Of a stretch of DNA of 64,000 nucleotides, positions 33,799 through 42,326 are shown in pieces; positions within the stretch are counted from its first letter, which is position 1, and every line of letters starts with the position of its first letter. Below the pieces are notes generated by a model. That model had not been told where the DNA came from, did not search any database, and was given only the letters and a program-made list of their open reading frames with translations. Position numbers and translations under genes: made by a program. Origin of the DNA: an uncultured Sphaerochaeta sp. Its GTDB lineage: Bacteria > Spirochaetota > Spirochaetia > Sphaerochaetales > Sphaerochaetaceae. The DNA lies in contig NZ_OY781062.1 of the NCBI RefSeq assembly GCF_963676285.1, forward strand, positions 124,001-188,000, in the 5' to 3' direction.

Positions 33799-35307
33799 TT
33801 GTTGTCAGAAACCATACTTGAAATGAAGGATATCAGCAAATCATTTCCTGGCGTCAAAGCTCTGGATTGCGTAGACTTCAAGCTCCGAAAAGGTGAAATC
33901 CATGCACTCATGGGCGAAAACGGGGCGGGTAAGTCTACACTCATTAAAGTCATTACCGGAGTCTACGAAAAAGACGCCGGCTTGATTACCTTACAGGGAG
34001 AACCTATTCACTTTAAAGCTCCGCAGGAAGCGCAAAACAAAGGAATAGGTACCGTCTATCAGGAAATAATGCTCTGTCCCAATTTGACTGTCGCTGAAAA
34101 TATGTTTATCGGCCGCAGTCACAGCCCATTCGTTAATTGGAAGCAGATGAACGAAAAGGCAGCCCAGTTGCTCGATTCTCTCGGTATTCCTGCAAGCCCA
34201 GTTCAGGAACTTGCTAGCTGTTCGATTGCCGTACAGCAAATGATTGCCATTGCCCGAGCAGTGGATATGGACTGTAAGATTCTCATACTGGACGAGCCAA
34301 CATCCTCTCTTGATGAAGACGAGGTGCATAAACTCTTTGCGCTCATGCGTGAGCTGAAAGAGCGGGGAGTGGGAATCATCTTTATCACACACTTTCTCGA
34401 GCAGGTGTATGAAGTCAGTGACATGATCACGGTACTTCGCAACGGGAAGCTGGTCGGTGAATATGAAACAACCTCGCTTCCCCAAATCGAGCTCATCTCA
34501 AAGATGCTGGGAAATGTGCTCGAGGATGTTACCAAACTAAAGAAACATGAACCGGTCGTATCTGATACTTCCATCCCTGTCTTTGAAGGAAAAGAACTTT
34601 CAAGTTCCGCAGGGGTAAAACCCTTCAACTTTGCCATACAAAAAGGCGAGGTGAACGGGTTTGCAGGTCTGCTAGGCTCCGGACGTAGTGAAAGTGTCCG
34701 TGCCATATTCGCCGCAGACAAGGTAACTGGTGGTGAAGTAAAGATGAAAGGTAAGCGGGTGAAGATTAAAACACCCTTGCACGCGATAAAACATGGAATA
34801 GGCTATTTGCCAGAAGATCGCAAAGGCGATGGCATTGTCGAAGACCTATCGGTACGAGACAATATCATCCTTACCCTGCAGGTCTTGAAAGGCTTCTTCA
34901 AACCATTTTCGAGAAAACAGGCGGAGCTATTCGCCGACGAGTATATCAAGAAGTTAAATATCAAGACTCCAACCTCAAATACACCGATTAAATCCCTTTC
35001 TGGAGGCAATCAGCAGAAAGTCATACTGGCCCGCTGGCTGCTTACCAACCCAGAGTACCTGATCCTGGATGAACCGACCCGTGGTATTGATGTTGGAACC
35101 AAGGTTGAGATCCAGAAACTGGTTCTCAATCTCGCATCCAAAGGGATGAGCCTTACGTTCATCTCTTCAGAAATTGAAGAGATGCTTCGAACCTGTTCCC
35201 GATTGATAGTCATGAAAGACCGTGAAATAGTCGGGGAACTCAGGGGAACTGATTTGACGGAGAATGATGTTATGAACGTAATAGCACAGGGGGGAAAGAA
35301 CAAATGA
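33799..35307 (+). CDS. Sugar ABC transporter ATP-binding protein (two ATPase domains)
   Basis: A 502-residue duplicated ATPase of the RbsA/XylG/YtfR class. Domain 1 has Walker A MGENGAGKSTLIKVITGV, a weak signature in ELASCSIAVQQMIAIARAV and Walker B ILILDEPTSSLD. Domain 2 has the usual degenerate Walker A GLLGSGRSE, a clear signature LSGGNQQKVILARWL and Walker B YLILDEPTRGIDVGTK. The start is a TTG at 33799 with AAGGAG 8 bases upstream; no ATG is in a suitable place. Its stop overlaps the first permease start (ATGA). Confidence 0.92.
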   Translation: MLSETILEMKDISKSFPGVKALDCVDFKLRKGEIHALMGENGAGKSTLIKVITGVYEKDAGLITLQGEPIHFKAPQEAQNKGIGTVYQEIMLCPNLTVAENMFIGRSHSPFVNWKQMNEKAAQLLDSLGIPASPVQELASCSIAVQQMIAIARAVDMDCKILILDEPTSSLDEDEVHKLFALMRELKERGVGIIFITHFLEQVYEVSDMITVLRNGKLVGEYETTSLPQIELISKMLGNVLEDVTKLKKHEPVVSDTSIPVFEGKELSSSAGVKPFNFAIQKGEVNGFAGLLGSGRSESVRAIFAADKVTGGEVKMKGKRVKIKTPLHAIKHGIGYLPEDRKGDGIVEDLSVRDNIILTLQVLKGFFKPFSRKQAELFADEYIKKLNIKTPTSNTPIKSLSGGNQQKVILARWLLTNPEYLILDEPTRGIDVGTKVEIQKLVLNLASKGMSLTFISSEIEEMLRTCSRLIVMKDREIVGELRGTDLTENDVMNVIAQGGKNK

Positions 35308-36389
35308 GCAACATGAAAAAGAACATTTCTCACCTGGTTCTTCCTCTCTCGGTGATGGCACTACTCATTGTCATCAATCTGATAAAGGGTGCCGATTATT
35401 TCGCCATCAGCATGGTCAACGGAGCATTCTACGGGAATATACCGAATATCCTCTTCGGTGCTTCTGAGTTGGTCATTCTTTCCATAGGCATGACGCTGGT
35501 TACTGCAGCCTCAAGAGGGCAGGATATCAGCATTGGAGTAAGTGCAACCATCACTTCCGCTGTATTTGTCCAGTACGTCCTACAGGCCAGTGAAGTCACG
35601 TTGTTTACCATCATTGTGGGCTTTCTCTTGAGTTGTCTTATGGGATTGGTCCTTGGAGCATTCAACGGTACTCTCGTTTCGGTATTCAAGGTTCAACCAA
35701 TGGTTGCATCCCTTATACTCTTTACCGGTGGCCGGTCCATAGCCTTCATGATTGACGGGAAACTCTCTCCCATTCTGGCTAACGATATATCGAATAAAAT
35801 AGGTACGGTAATACCGGGCGTACCAGTGCAGACAGCAATAATCCTTACTGCTGTATTCATCGCTATCGTGGCAGTGGTATTCAAGACCACAAATCTCAGA
35901 CTCTATGTAGAGACTGTTGGAATAAACCCGAACGCAGCACGTCTGAACGGTATCAACCCGAAGAAAATCATATTCCTGACCTTCTTGATCATGGGAATAT
36001 GTACTGCAGTGGCCGGCTTTATTGCCGTGAACAAGGCAGGACGTCACGACAGCGTCAACTTGCTTAAACTGATCATGATGGATGCAATTCTCGCCGTCGC
36101 TATCGGTGGAAACTCTTTGGGCGGTGGAAAGTTCAGCATTACCGGTTCCATTATTGGTGCCTATACGATAGAGATGCTGAACAGGACCCTACTCAGGTTG
36201 GAGATAGATCCAGCGATGATCAAGGTATTCAAGGCTGTTTTCATTATTATTCTTATGGTGGTTGCCTCTCCGGTGGTCAGGGCTTTCATGAGCAAGAATC
36301 TGGATAGGTTCCGCTCCTGGAGACTTTCTTCAAGCCAGCAAAAGGGACCAATCTCCACCACAAATATAGCCAGGAAGCAGGGGGAATAG
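35304..36389 (+). CDS. Sugar ABC transporter permease 1 (YtfT/RbsC-like)
   Basis: A 361-residue permease of the branched-chain/ribose class (BPD_transp_2). About ten hydrophobic segments are visible, starting HLVLPLSVMALLIVINLI. The class signature ITSAVFVQYVLQASE follows GQDISIGVSA, and the cytoplasmic coupling segment is NPNAARLNGINPKKIIFLTF. The end carries a basic tail. It overlaps the ATPase gene by 4 bp, and the second permease starts 1 bp after its stop, so the two permeases would form a heterodimeric channel. Confidence 0.9.
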   Translation: MSNMKKNISHLVLPLSVMALLIVINLIKGADYFAISMVNGAFYGNIPNILFGASELVILSIGMTLVTAASRGQDISIGVSATITSAVFVQYVLQASEVTLFTIIVGFLLSCLMGLVLGAFNGTLVSVFKVQPMVASLILFTGGRSIAFMIDGKLSPILANDISNKIGTVIPGVPVQTAIILTAVFIAIVAVVFKTTNLRLYVETVGINPNAARLNGINPKKIIFLTFLIMGICTAVAGFIAVNKAGRHDSVNLLKLIMMDAILAVAIGGNSLGGGKFSITGSIIGAYTIEMLNRTLLRLEIDPAMIKVFKAVFIIILMVVASPVVRAFMSKNLDRFRSWRLSSSQQKGPISTTNIARKQGE

Positions 36390-36390
36390 G

Positions 36391-37488
36391 ATGGCATCTG
36401 TGAACGTAATCAAACCAAAAGCAAGACTATCAAATTCAAATATTCTGTTTCTTATAGCTGCGGTCATCTTTGTACTGATGTACCTGTTTGCAATCATCAC
36501 TTTCCCCAATAGTTTTCTGCAATTTCAGACATTTTTCGACCTATTCAACCTCAATGCACCACTGATCATCATGACCCTCGGCTTATGTATCGTCATGATC
36601 GGAGGAGGTATCGATATCTCCATTGGTTCGGTGACCGGATTGGTTACAATGGCCTGTGCAGTTTATCTGGAATCCAGGATGGGAAGCATAGGGGGAGCCA
36701 TCCTTGTTGCGCTGGGTATCGGTATTGCATTTGGAATTCTGCAAGGATATCTTATTGCCTATCTTGAGATCCAACCATTTATCATTACGCTCTCTGGGTT
36801 GTTCTTGGCACAAGGGCTCCTGACTACACTCCATAAGGATCCGATCAACGTAACCATGCCTGCATTTGTGAGTTTGAGGGATTTTGATATCGTGATTGCA
36901 TGGCTAGGTACAAGAAACAGACTGGGGGTATTTATTCCGTGTGAAATAAAGCCAGGTACGCTGATCTTTATTGTCCTTCTCGTCATCCTTGCATCCCTTA
37001 TGAAATGGTCGCGTTTTGGGCGGAATGTATACGCCGTTGGTGGAAATACCCATAGTGCAATGATGCTCGGTATCAATGTTAAGAGAACGATCTTCATCAC
37101 GTATGTGATTAGTGGATTGACTGCCGGTATTGCAGGTTTTGTCTACATCATGACCACAGGAGCAGGCAATGTCGGAAATGCTGCAGGAGCAGAAATGAAA
37201 GCAATAGCATCGGCTATCATAGGTGGTACATTGCTTAATGGTGGGGTAGGGAACCTGCTTGGGGCTCCAATAGGGACATTGACCCTTTTGATCATTAATG
37301 AGCTGATCCGAGCAGCAGGCGTTCAATCTAACTGGCAAGCTATGGTAAGCGGACTCCTCTTGTATTTCTTCATTGTGCTGCAAAGCGTAATCATGTCGCT
37401 TCGTGACAGGAAGAAATTCAGTATAGCTCTTCCGCCTTGGCTACGACTGTCAGGGAAAGAACAGATTGAGGGGCAAAGAGAACAGTAA
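36391..37488 (+). CDS. Sugar ABC transporter permease 2 (YjfF-like)
   Basis: A 365-residue permease, the second of the pair. Opening helix ILFLIAAVIFVLMYLFAIIT; class signature GGGIDISIGSVTGLVTMACA; coupling segment NTHSAMMLGINVKRTIFITY; conserved GAGNVGNAAGAEMKAIASAI with GGTLLNGGVGN, as in YjfF and RbsC. About ten membrane spans. It is the last gene of the transporter operon. A hairpin at 37530-37561 lies between it and the convergent rloAB-like genes. Confidence 0.9.
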   Translation: MASVNVIKPKARLSNSNILFLIAAVIFVLMYLFAIITFPNSFLQFQTFFDLFNLNAPLIIMTLGLCIVMIGGGIDISIGSVTGLVTMACAVYLESRMGSIGGAILVALGIGIAFGILQGYLIAYLEIQPFIITLSGLFLAQGLLTTLHKDPINVTMPAFVSLRDFDIVIAWLGTRNRLGVFIPCEIKPGTLIFIVLLVILASLMKWSRFGRNVYAVGGNTHSAMMLGINVKRTIFITYVISGLTAGIAGFVYIMTTGAGNVGNAAGAEMKAIASAIIGGTLLNGGVGNLLGAPIGTLTLLIINELIRAAGVQSNWQAMVSGLLLYFFIVLQSVIMSLRDRKKFSIALPPWLRLSGKEQIEGQREQ

Positions 37489-37529
37489 CAGCAGAAGAGT
37501 TGTTAGGTCGTCGGATGGTAATCATTTGT

Positions 37530-37561
37530 TTTCCCCCAAAGAATTGTTTCGGAGGGGGAAA
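37530..37561. terminator. Hairpin between the ABC operon and the convergent rloB remnant
   Basis: TTTCCCCC (37530-37537) pairs with GGGGGAAA (37554-37561), with partial pairing inside. There is no long T-run on either side, so termination strength is uncertain. Its place between two convergent ends suggests a shared terminator. Confidence 0.5.
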
Positions 37562-37564
37562 GTG

Positions 37565-37739
37565 TCAGTTATTTCGATCCTCTTCTAACGCTTCTTCATC
37601 CATCAATAGAAACAGCTCCCTCGCAAAATCACAGCAGTGGTATATCTTCTTCTTCAAGATACCGGTTCAGCTCCTGGATATAGGCTTTCTCTGAAGCTCC
37701 CTCACACACGATGATTATGTTACGGTTTCTTCTATACAT
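37565..37739 (-). pseudogene. rloB-like gene with most of its centre deleted
   Basis: The gene starts at an ATG 16 bp after the rloA-like stop. It reads MYRRNRNIIIVCEGASEKAY and continues to LEEEDIPLL before a stop at 37629-37631. This is the N-terminus of RloB proteins, whose Toprim-like fold opens IIIVCEGxSE. A neighbouring frame across the break reads CCDFARELFLLMDEEALEED and ends at 37565, which looks like the C-terminal tail. RloB is normally about 200 residues; here ~35 plus ~22 remain, so the middle has been lost and the product must be inactive. Confidence 0.6.
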
Positions 37740-37755
37740 CAATGAACCTTCTGCC

Positions 37756-39021
37756 CTATATATATGAATGAGGGATTCCAGAAAAGGTTCCATCAAGATA
37801 TTGTTTCCTAAAGTTTGTCACGTTTCTCACCCCTTCAAAGTCAGAGACCCGCTTGAAAACAGTCCCTTTCTTCAATGTCTTGGTAACGATACCAATCTCT
37901 GATACACGCATCATGTCTTGTTCCATGATATCTGTATTGTGTGTGGTGAAAATCAGTTGTGCGTTTGATATGTTGTATCTTTTATCTTTGAACATCCTCA
38001 CAATTTCTGCAAACAAGTAGGGGTGGAGAGAGTTTCCCAGCTCATCGATTACCAGTACGTTTCCTTTTCTCAGTGCAGTGATCACAATACCAAGCAGACA
38101 GGCAACTCGCTGAGTACCCAAAGATTCATCGTTAAAATTGAACTGAACCTCATTGCCAAAGATATCTTCGTGATACGAATTGATCTCAGTTGCCGTAATT
38201 ATTTTGTTTGAGATGTTGAATTCATACTGACTTGCAGGAAAGGAACTAACTTCTTTTCCAATTTCGTCCTTCTTGTACTCCATGCGAGTGATATCGATAT
38301 CAAGTTTTCGTAGTATGGTGACAATATCTTTAAAAGCTTTTTGTGGATCCATACCTGAGTCGGTATTCGTCAGTCTGTCCAGTCCATAAGAAAATGGAAA
38401 ATCGTTGCTTGGATATACCTCAACGTTATTGGTGATGAATCCATATGCAACTGTCATGGAGTCGTTCAGGCCAGCATAGTTCTTCCCCACTACAGAGAGG
38501 AAAGGAGTCCTGAACTGTTGTTTTTGATCCAAGCATTCAACTGAAAATATGGTATCAAGCTTCTTTGATGGATATACATCGGTTGCGATGGCTGTGAATG
38601 ACCTATTCCTGTTATCAATAGAAAAGACAACTTCGTTATTCTTTACCAGTCTCTCGGTAACAATTGCCTCTCCGTTCACTTCCAAGGAATAAAGAAATTT
38701 CTTGTCTTCCTTGAGAAATTCGAGTGCAAATGAGGTGATATTATCTTGGGGATGCAATTTGTTGGTGGAGATAATCTCCGGATTATAACGGTTTTTTATA
38801 ATCCCGACAAACGAAGCGAGCGCCTTTATAATATTGGATTTTCCTGATGCGTTCGCACCATATATTGCCAGACACGGGATGGTCCGGACGTCACCCTCTT
38901 CGAGAAATGGTAACAGTTCCATCTGTTTGTATCCATTGGGTGCCTTCCTCTCCGCGTATGACATTGGGAGAGTGAGGTCCAGGATAGATCTATAATTTTT
39001 TATTTGAAAAGATATAATCAT
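37756..39021 (-). CDS. RloA-type AAA ATPase (OLD-like/abortive infection family)
   Basis: A 421-residue ATPase with an SMC/RecF-like head. It opens MIISFQIKNYRSILDLTLPM; Walker A is IYGANASGKSNIIKAL at residues ~53-68; Walker B is NVLVIDELGNSLHPYLFAEI, followed by the His switch QLIFTTHNTDIM. This layout, with a small partner directly downstream, matches RloA-RloB pairs carried in restriction and phage-defence loci. Here the partner is reduced to fragments, so the ATPase has lost its usual companion. AAAGGAG precedes the ATG at some distance. It sits between the sugar transporter operon and the sensor operon that probably controls it, which suggests a later insertion. Confidence 0.82.
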   Translation of the reverse strand: MIISFQIKNYRSILDLTLPMSYAERKAPNGYKQMELLPFLEEGDVRTIPCLAIYGANASGKSNIIKALASFVGIIKNRYNPEIISTNKLHPQDNITSFALEFLKEDKKFLYSLEVNGEAIVTERLVKNNEVVFSIDNRNRSFTAIATDVYPSKKLDTIFSVECLDQKQQFRTPFLSVVGKNYAGLNDSMTVAYGFITNNVEVYPSNDFPFSYGLDRLTNTDSGMDPQKAFKDIVTILRKLDIDITRMEYKKDEIGKEVSSFPASQYEFNISNKIITATEINSYHEDIFGNEVQFNFNDESLGTQRVACLLGIVITALRKGNVLVIDELGNSLHPYLFAEIVRMFKDKRYNISNAQLIFTTHNTDIMEQDMMRVSEIGIVTKTLKKGTVFKRVSDFEGVRNVTNFRKQYLDGTFSGIPHSYI

Positions 39022-39270
39022 AATTACCGATACTCCTTTAGGGGACTGTTTACAGTATCATGTAACCATATCGGTATGTCAAGATAAACAAAAAATATGT
39101 TTATCTTACAATGTAGTTAAGACAATGATCTATAAATTTTCACCAATACCTTTTGGAACAAATAGTAGTTATTGGTATAGCCAAGGCGGTTATGAAGGGG
39201 GGGACGTGACCCGCACCCTTTTTGACATGGCAATACTCAGAGCTGTAAAGGCTACAGTGAGACTGCTTCA

Positions 39271-40860
39271 TCAATTCTGGCATTTTCCTCCGGATCTGAA
39301 TTCCCGGGGGGAGATACCTGTATGCTTCTTGAAAATGAAACTGAAATAATGTGGATCACCAAATCCTACTTCATATGCGATGTCTGCGCTTCTGAGCGCT
39401 GTCGTCAGCAGCAGGTCTTTCGATTTATTGATACGGACCCGTGTAAGATATTCAATGAAGGTCTCCCCAGTCTCCTGCGAAAAGACGGTACTGAAATGGT
39501 TTGGACTTACGTTTACAATCGATGCCACTGAATGCAGGGAAATATCCTGGTCGGCAAAATGAAGGGTAATATGCTGCTTTGCCTTCTGGATCATTTCATA
39601 ATACTTTCCTGCCGATTTGGACTCCCTGAAATCGATGAACGTATCGAGGATCAATTTCACCCCTTCACAAAAAGTCTCTTTTGAACTTGCAATCTCAGAA
39701 AGTTGCGTTTTCTGTGACAACCATGGAATAACATCCTGGGAAACACCGCCCAACTCATCAATGATCTTTGATATTGCAACCAAAAGATCATAGAGAAGGT
39801 AATACCCTATGAGCGTGGTCTCGAACGGGTGGTCCCCGATCATGGTAATATACTGGGTAATGATCTCATCAACACCAGATTTCTTCACATATTTCAGCCG
39901 CTCCGATATGGGACTCCCGTCCAGTTTCAAGAAATCAATTTCGGAGAAGGCATTCAGGTCATGTGTTCCGATGATCAGTTTCTGACCGGTCTTCACAGAA
40001 AAATTCACAGCTTGTTCAGCTTCGGCGAATGATTGAGAGAGGCTTCCGATCCTCTCCACTAACGAGCCTATCCCAATGGCTACCATACAGTCCGTGTTTC
40101 GTTCAACCTCATATTTTATCGCCTGTCCTAATGTATAAGCAGTCTCTTCGAGTGATTCGGATACAAGCTGCTTCAACAGCAGGATGAATGAGTCCCTGCT
40201 TTGAGAAAAACATAACACCTCTTCCTGATTATCAATAAGGCTGTTTATATGGATCTTTGCTGTGATCAATTCAGAATAGTTCTCGCTTGAGGTGGAAAGC
40301 TTGATGATTGCTACAAGGTATCCATGAGCAATAAGATCTATGCCCATATCACTAGCTTTCTCCAGCGCATCCTCGGTCTTGACAATTCCGGTTACCAAAT
40401 CACACAGCCAGCGTTCCTTGATCAGGTCCGAATTGGACTGGGCCTGTAGTTTCAGATTTTCTATACTTGAGAGATGTCGCTTCTCTTGTTCAATCCTATC
40501 AACCAGTTTATTAAGAGTAGAGAGCATATCTGAGGCGGTAATAGGTTTAAGTATGTATTCATCGACACCGATAGATATTGCTTCCTGTGCATATTGAAAT
40601 TCATCGTGGCCCGAAATTATAACTATCTTTATCCATGGCAATATTTTTTTGATAATTCTGGAAAGGCTCAGACCATCAACAAACGGCATCCTGATATCGG
40701 TAATCAGAATATCCGGTTTCACATCCTTCATAATGGATAAGGCCATCTCTCCATCAGATGCTTCACCTACGAGAACAAAAGGGCCTGTTCCCGACTGTAT
40801 GCTATTTCTGAGTCCCTCACGTACTACTATTTCATCCTCAGCAATAAAAACCTTATACAT
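39271..40860 (-). CDS. YesN-type response regulator with AraC helix-turn-helix
   Basis: A 529-residue regulator. The N-terminal receiver domain starts MYKVFIAEDEIVVREGLRNS, with the acidic pair at residues 9-10 and the phosphorylated Asp at ~55 in ILITDIRMPFVDG. A linker region of ~280 residues follows. The C-terminal ~100 residues are an AraC-type double helix-turn-helix (HSVASIVNVSPNHFSTVFSQ and later RSADIAYEVGFGDPHYFSFI, FKKHTGISPREF). It pairs with the kinase encoded just upstream; the two genes overlap (ATGTATAA). By analogy with LytS/YesN sets it would activate a sugar transport operon, most likely the one at 32.7-37.5 kb. Confidence 0.9.
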   Translation of the reverse strand: MYKVFIAEDEIVVREGLRNSIQSGTGPFVLVGEASDGEMALSIMKDVKPDILITDIRMPFVDGLSLSRIIKKILPWIKIVIISGHDEFQYAQEAISIGVDEYILKPITASDMLSTLNKLVDRIEQEKRHLSSIENLKLQAQSNSDLIKERWLCDLVTGIVKTEDALEKASDMGIDLIAHGYLVAIIKLSTSSENYSELITAKIHINSLIDNQEEVLCFSQSRDSFILLLKQLVSESLEETAYTLGQAIKYEVERNTDCMVAIGIGSLVERIGSLSQSFAEAEQAVNFSVKTGQKLIIGTHDLNAFSEIDFLKLDGSPISERLKYVKKSGVDEIITQYITMIGDHPFETTLIGYYLLYDLLVAISKIIDELGGVSQDVIPWLSQKTQLSEIASSKETFCEGVKLILDTFIDFRESKSAGKYYEMIQKAKQHITLHFADQDISLHSVASIVNVSPNHFSTVFSQETGETFIEYLTRVRINKSKDLLLTTALRSADIAYEVGFGDPHYFSFIFKKHTGISPREFRSGGKCQN

Positions 40861-42325
40861 TGAATCCAACCTCTGGAACACTGAAATACACGGTTGTGCC
40901 CTTCTTGTACCGACTCGTTATTTCAAGCTTCGTGCTTGTATCATAATACAGCTCCAGTCTCTTGTTAACATTATACAGTCCATACACATTGCTAAGATCC
41001 TCGGGATCGGCCGAACCATTGATCTGTTCCATGATATTTGCAAGTTTCTCTTCCGTCATCCCGATACCATTGTCTTCCACGGAAAAACAAAGGCGATTGT
41101 TTTCACGCCAGCCCTTCACCGACAAGAAGCCACGACCTCTCTTGTTCTTGATCCCATGGTACAATGCATTTTCAACGAGAGGTTGGAGCACCAACTTCAA
41201 TATCTGACACTTTACCATCTCTGGCGAGTATTCGATTTCATAATCCAAGATGTCCCTGTATCTGATTTTTTGGATTGTAAGATAACTTTTGACATGTTCA
41301 AACTCCTCACTGACCGTGAGGAAGTCTTTGCCCTTGTTGAGAGAGATCCTGAAAAAACTGGAAAAAGCACGGGTAATATCAATCACCTGATCATTCTTCT
41401 TCTCTTCGGCAAGCCAGACGATTGTATCGAATGTGTTATAGAGAAAATGCGGTGTTATCTGGGCCTGAAGCGCCTTCATCTCTGATTTCTGAAGGTTTTG
41501 TTGTTCCCGAACATTCTCTGCGATCAAGGCTTGTATTTTTACCGCCATGATATTCAGGTTGTCGGTCAGTCCGTCAAGCTCACTCACCTGGGGAAGCTTC
41601 ACCCTGGCAGTGAAATCTCCCTCAGCAATTTTCTTTGACAGATTCTCAAGCCTTGTGATCGGCGTATTGATACTGGTTGTCACCGAACGCTGGGTAAAGA
41701 CAGCGAAGATCGTAACAAAGAATACCGTAAAAATCTGAATGACCGTGAGTACAAATGTAATACGCTTATGATGCTCATTTGTGATCGTTGCTGATTCTAT
41801 AACACGAACGATGAAATCCTGGAGGATGTCTGAGATTAGGGCAGAAACACCTCTGATTTCATCGAGGCTTTCTTCATTTTCACTTACCAGAGAATGGTTT
41901 GCCATCTGGTTTCCCAGGCGGTCAACATTTCTCTTGAGTGTATCGACCGCACGACCGGCAACCTCAAGCATCTGTCGGTTCTCTCGCTCTTCAGTCGTTC
42001 TCATGATGTCATCCAGACTCTCATTGATCCCATCTATGATGGCATACTGGTTGCCTTCATCGAATTTTTTGTTTCCTGCTACAATATCCCAAATCTCGTT
42101 GGAGATATCCTCCTTTACTGTCTGGTTGAGACGGTTAGCCTTGCTGACATTGGTTATGATCAGGTCATAGCGGGTCATCTGGACTACAAACGAAAAAACC
42201 GTGATAACGGGAGGAGTGATCATCAGAAGGATGATGATCACATAGGATATCTTGATTCTCTCTTTTATGCTTCTGCTTTTAAACACAGAAAAAATCTTAT
42301 CAACAATCGATATCTTATTTTTCAT
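40853..42325 (-). CDS. LytS/YesM-type sensor histidine kinase
   Basis: A 490-residue kinase. Two membrane helices (ISYVIIILLMITPPVITVFS near residue 30 and TVIQIFTVFFVTIFAVF near 200) enclose a ~150-residue helical periplasmic domain. A HAMP domain follows (TPITRLENLSKKIAEGDFTA). The His_kinase domain has the phospho-accepting His in LQAQITPHFLYNTFD, the N box in QPLVENALYHGIKN and the G box in FSVEDNGIGM. The start is the ATG of MKNKISIVDK at 42325, one base after the stop of the binding-protein gene. The periplasmic domain probably contacts that binding protein rather than the sugar itself. Confidence 0.9.
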   Translation of the reverse strand: MKNKISIVDKIFSVFKSRSIKERIKISYVIIILLMITPPVITVFSFVVQMTRYDLIITNVSKANRLNQTVKEDISNEIWDIVAGNKKFDEGNQYAIIDGINESLDDIMRTTEERENRQMLEVAGRAVDTLKRNVDRLGNQMANHSLVSENEESLDEIRGVSALISDILQDFIVRVIESATITNEHHKRITFVLTVIQIFTVFFVTIFAVFTQRSVTTSINTPITRLENLSKKIAEGDFTARVKLPQVSELDGLTDNLNIMAVKIQALIAENVREQQNLQKSEMKALQAQITPHFLYNTFDTIVWLAEEKKNDQVIDITRAFSSFFRISLNKGKDFLTVSEEFEHVKSYLTIQKIRYRDILDYEIEYSPEMVKCQILKLVLQPLVENALYHGIKNKRGRGFLSVKGWRENNRLCFSVEDNGIGMTEEKLANIMEQINGSADPEDLSNVYGLYNVNKRLELYYDTSTKLEITSRYKKGTTVYFSVPEVGFNV

Positions 42326-42326
42326 G

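Noticed and set aside
37500..37694. A 64-codon plus-strand frame after the ABC operon
   Set aside because: It is antisense to the rloB remnant and lacks a protein-like composition or ribosome binding site.
39125..39349. A 74-codon plus-strand frame between rloA and the YesN-type gene
   Set aside because: No ribosome binding site, runs into the 3' end of a convergent real gene, and no recognisable domain.
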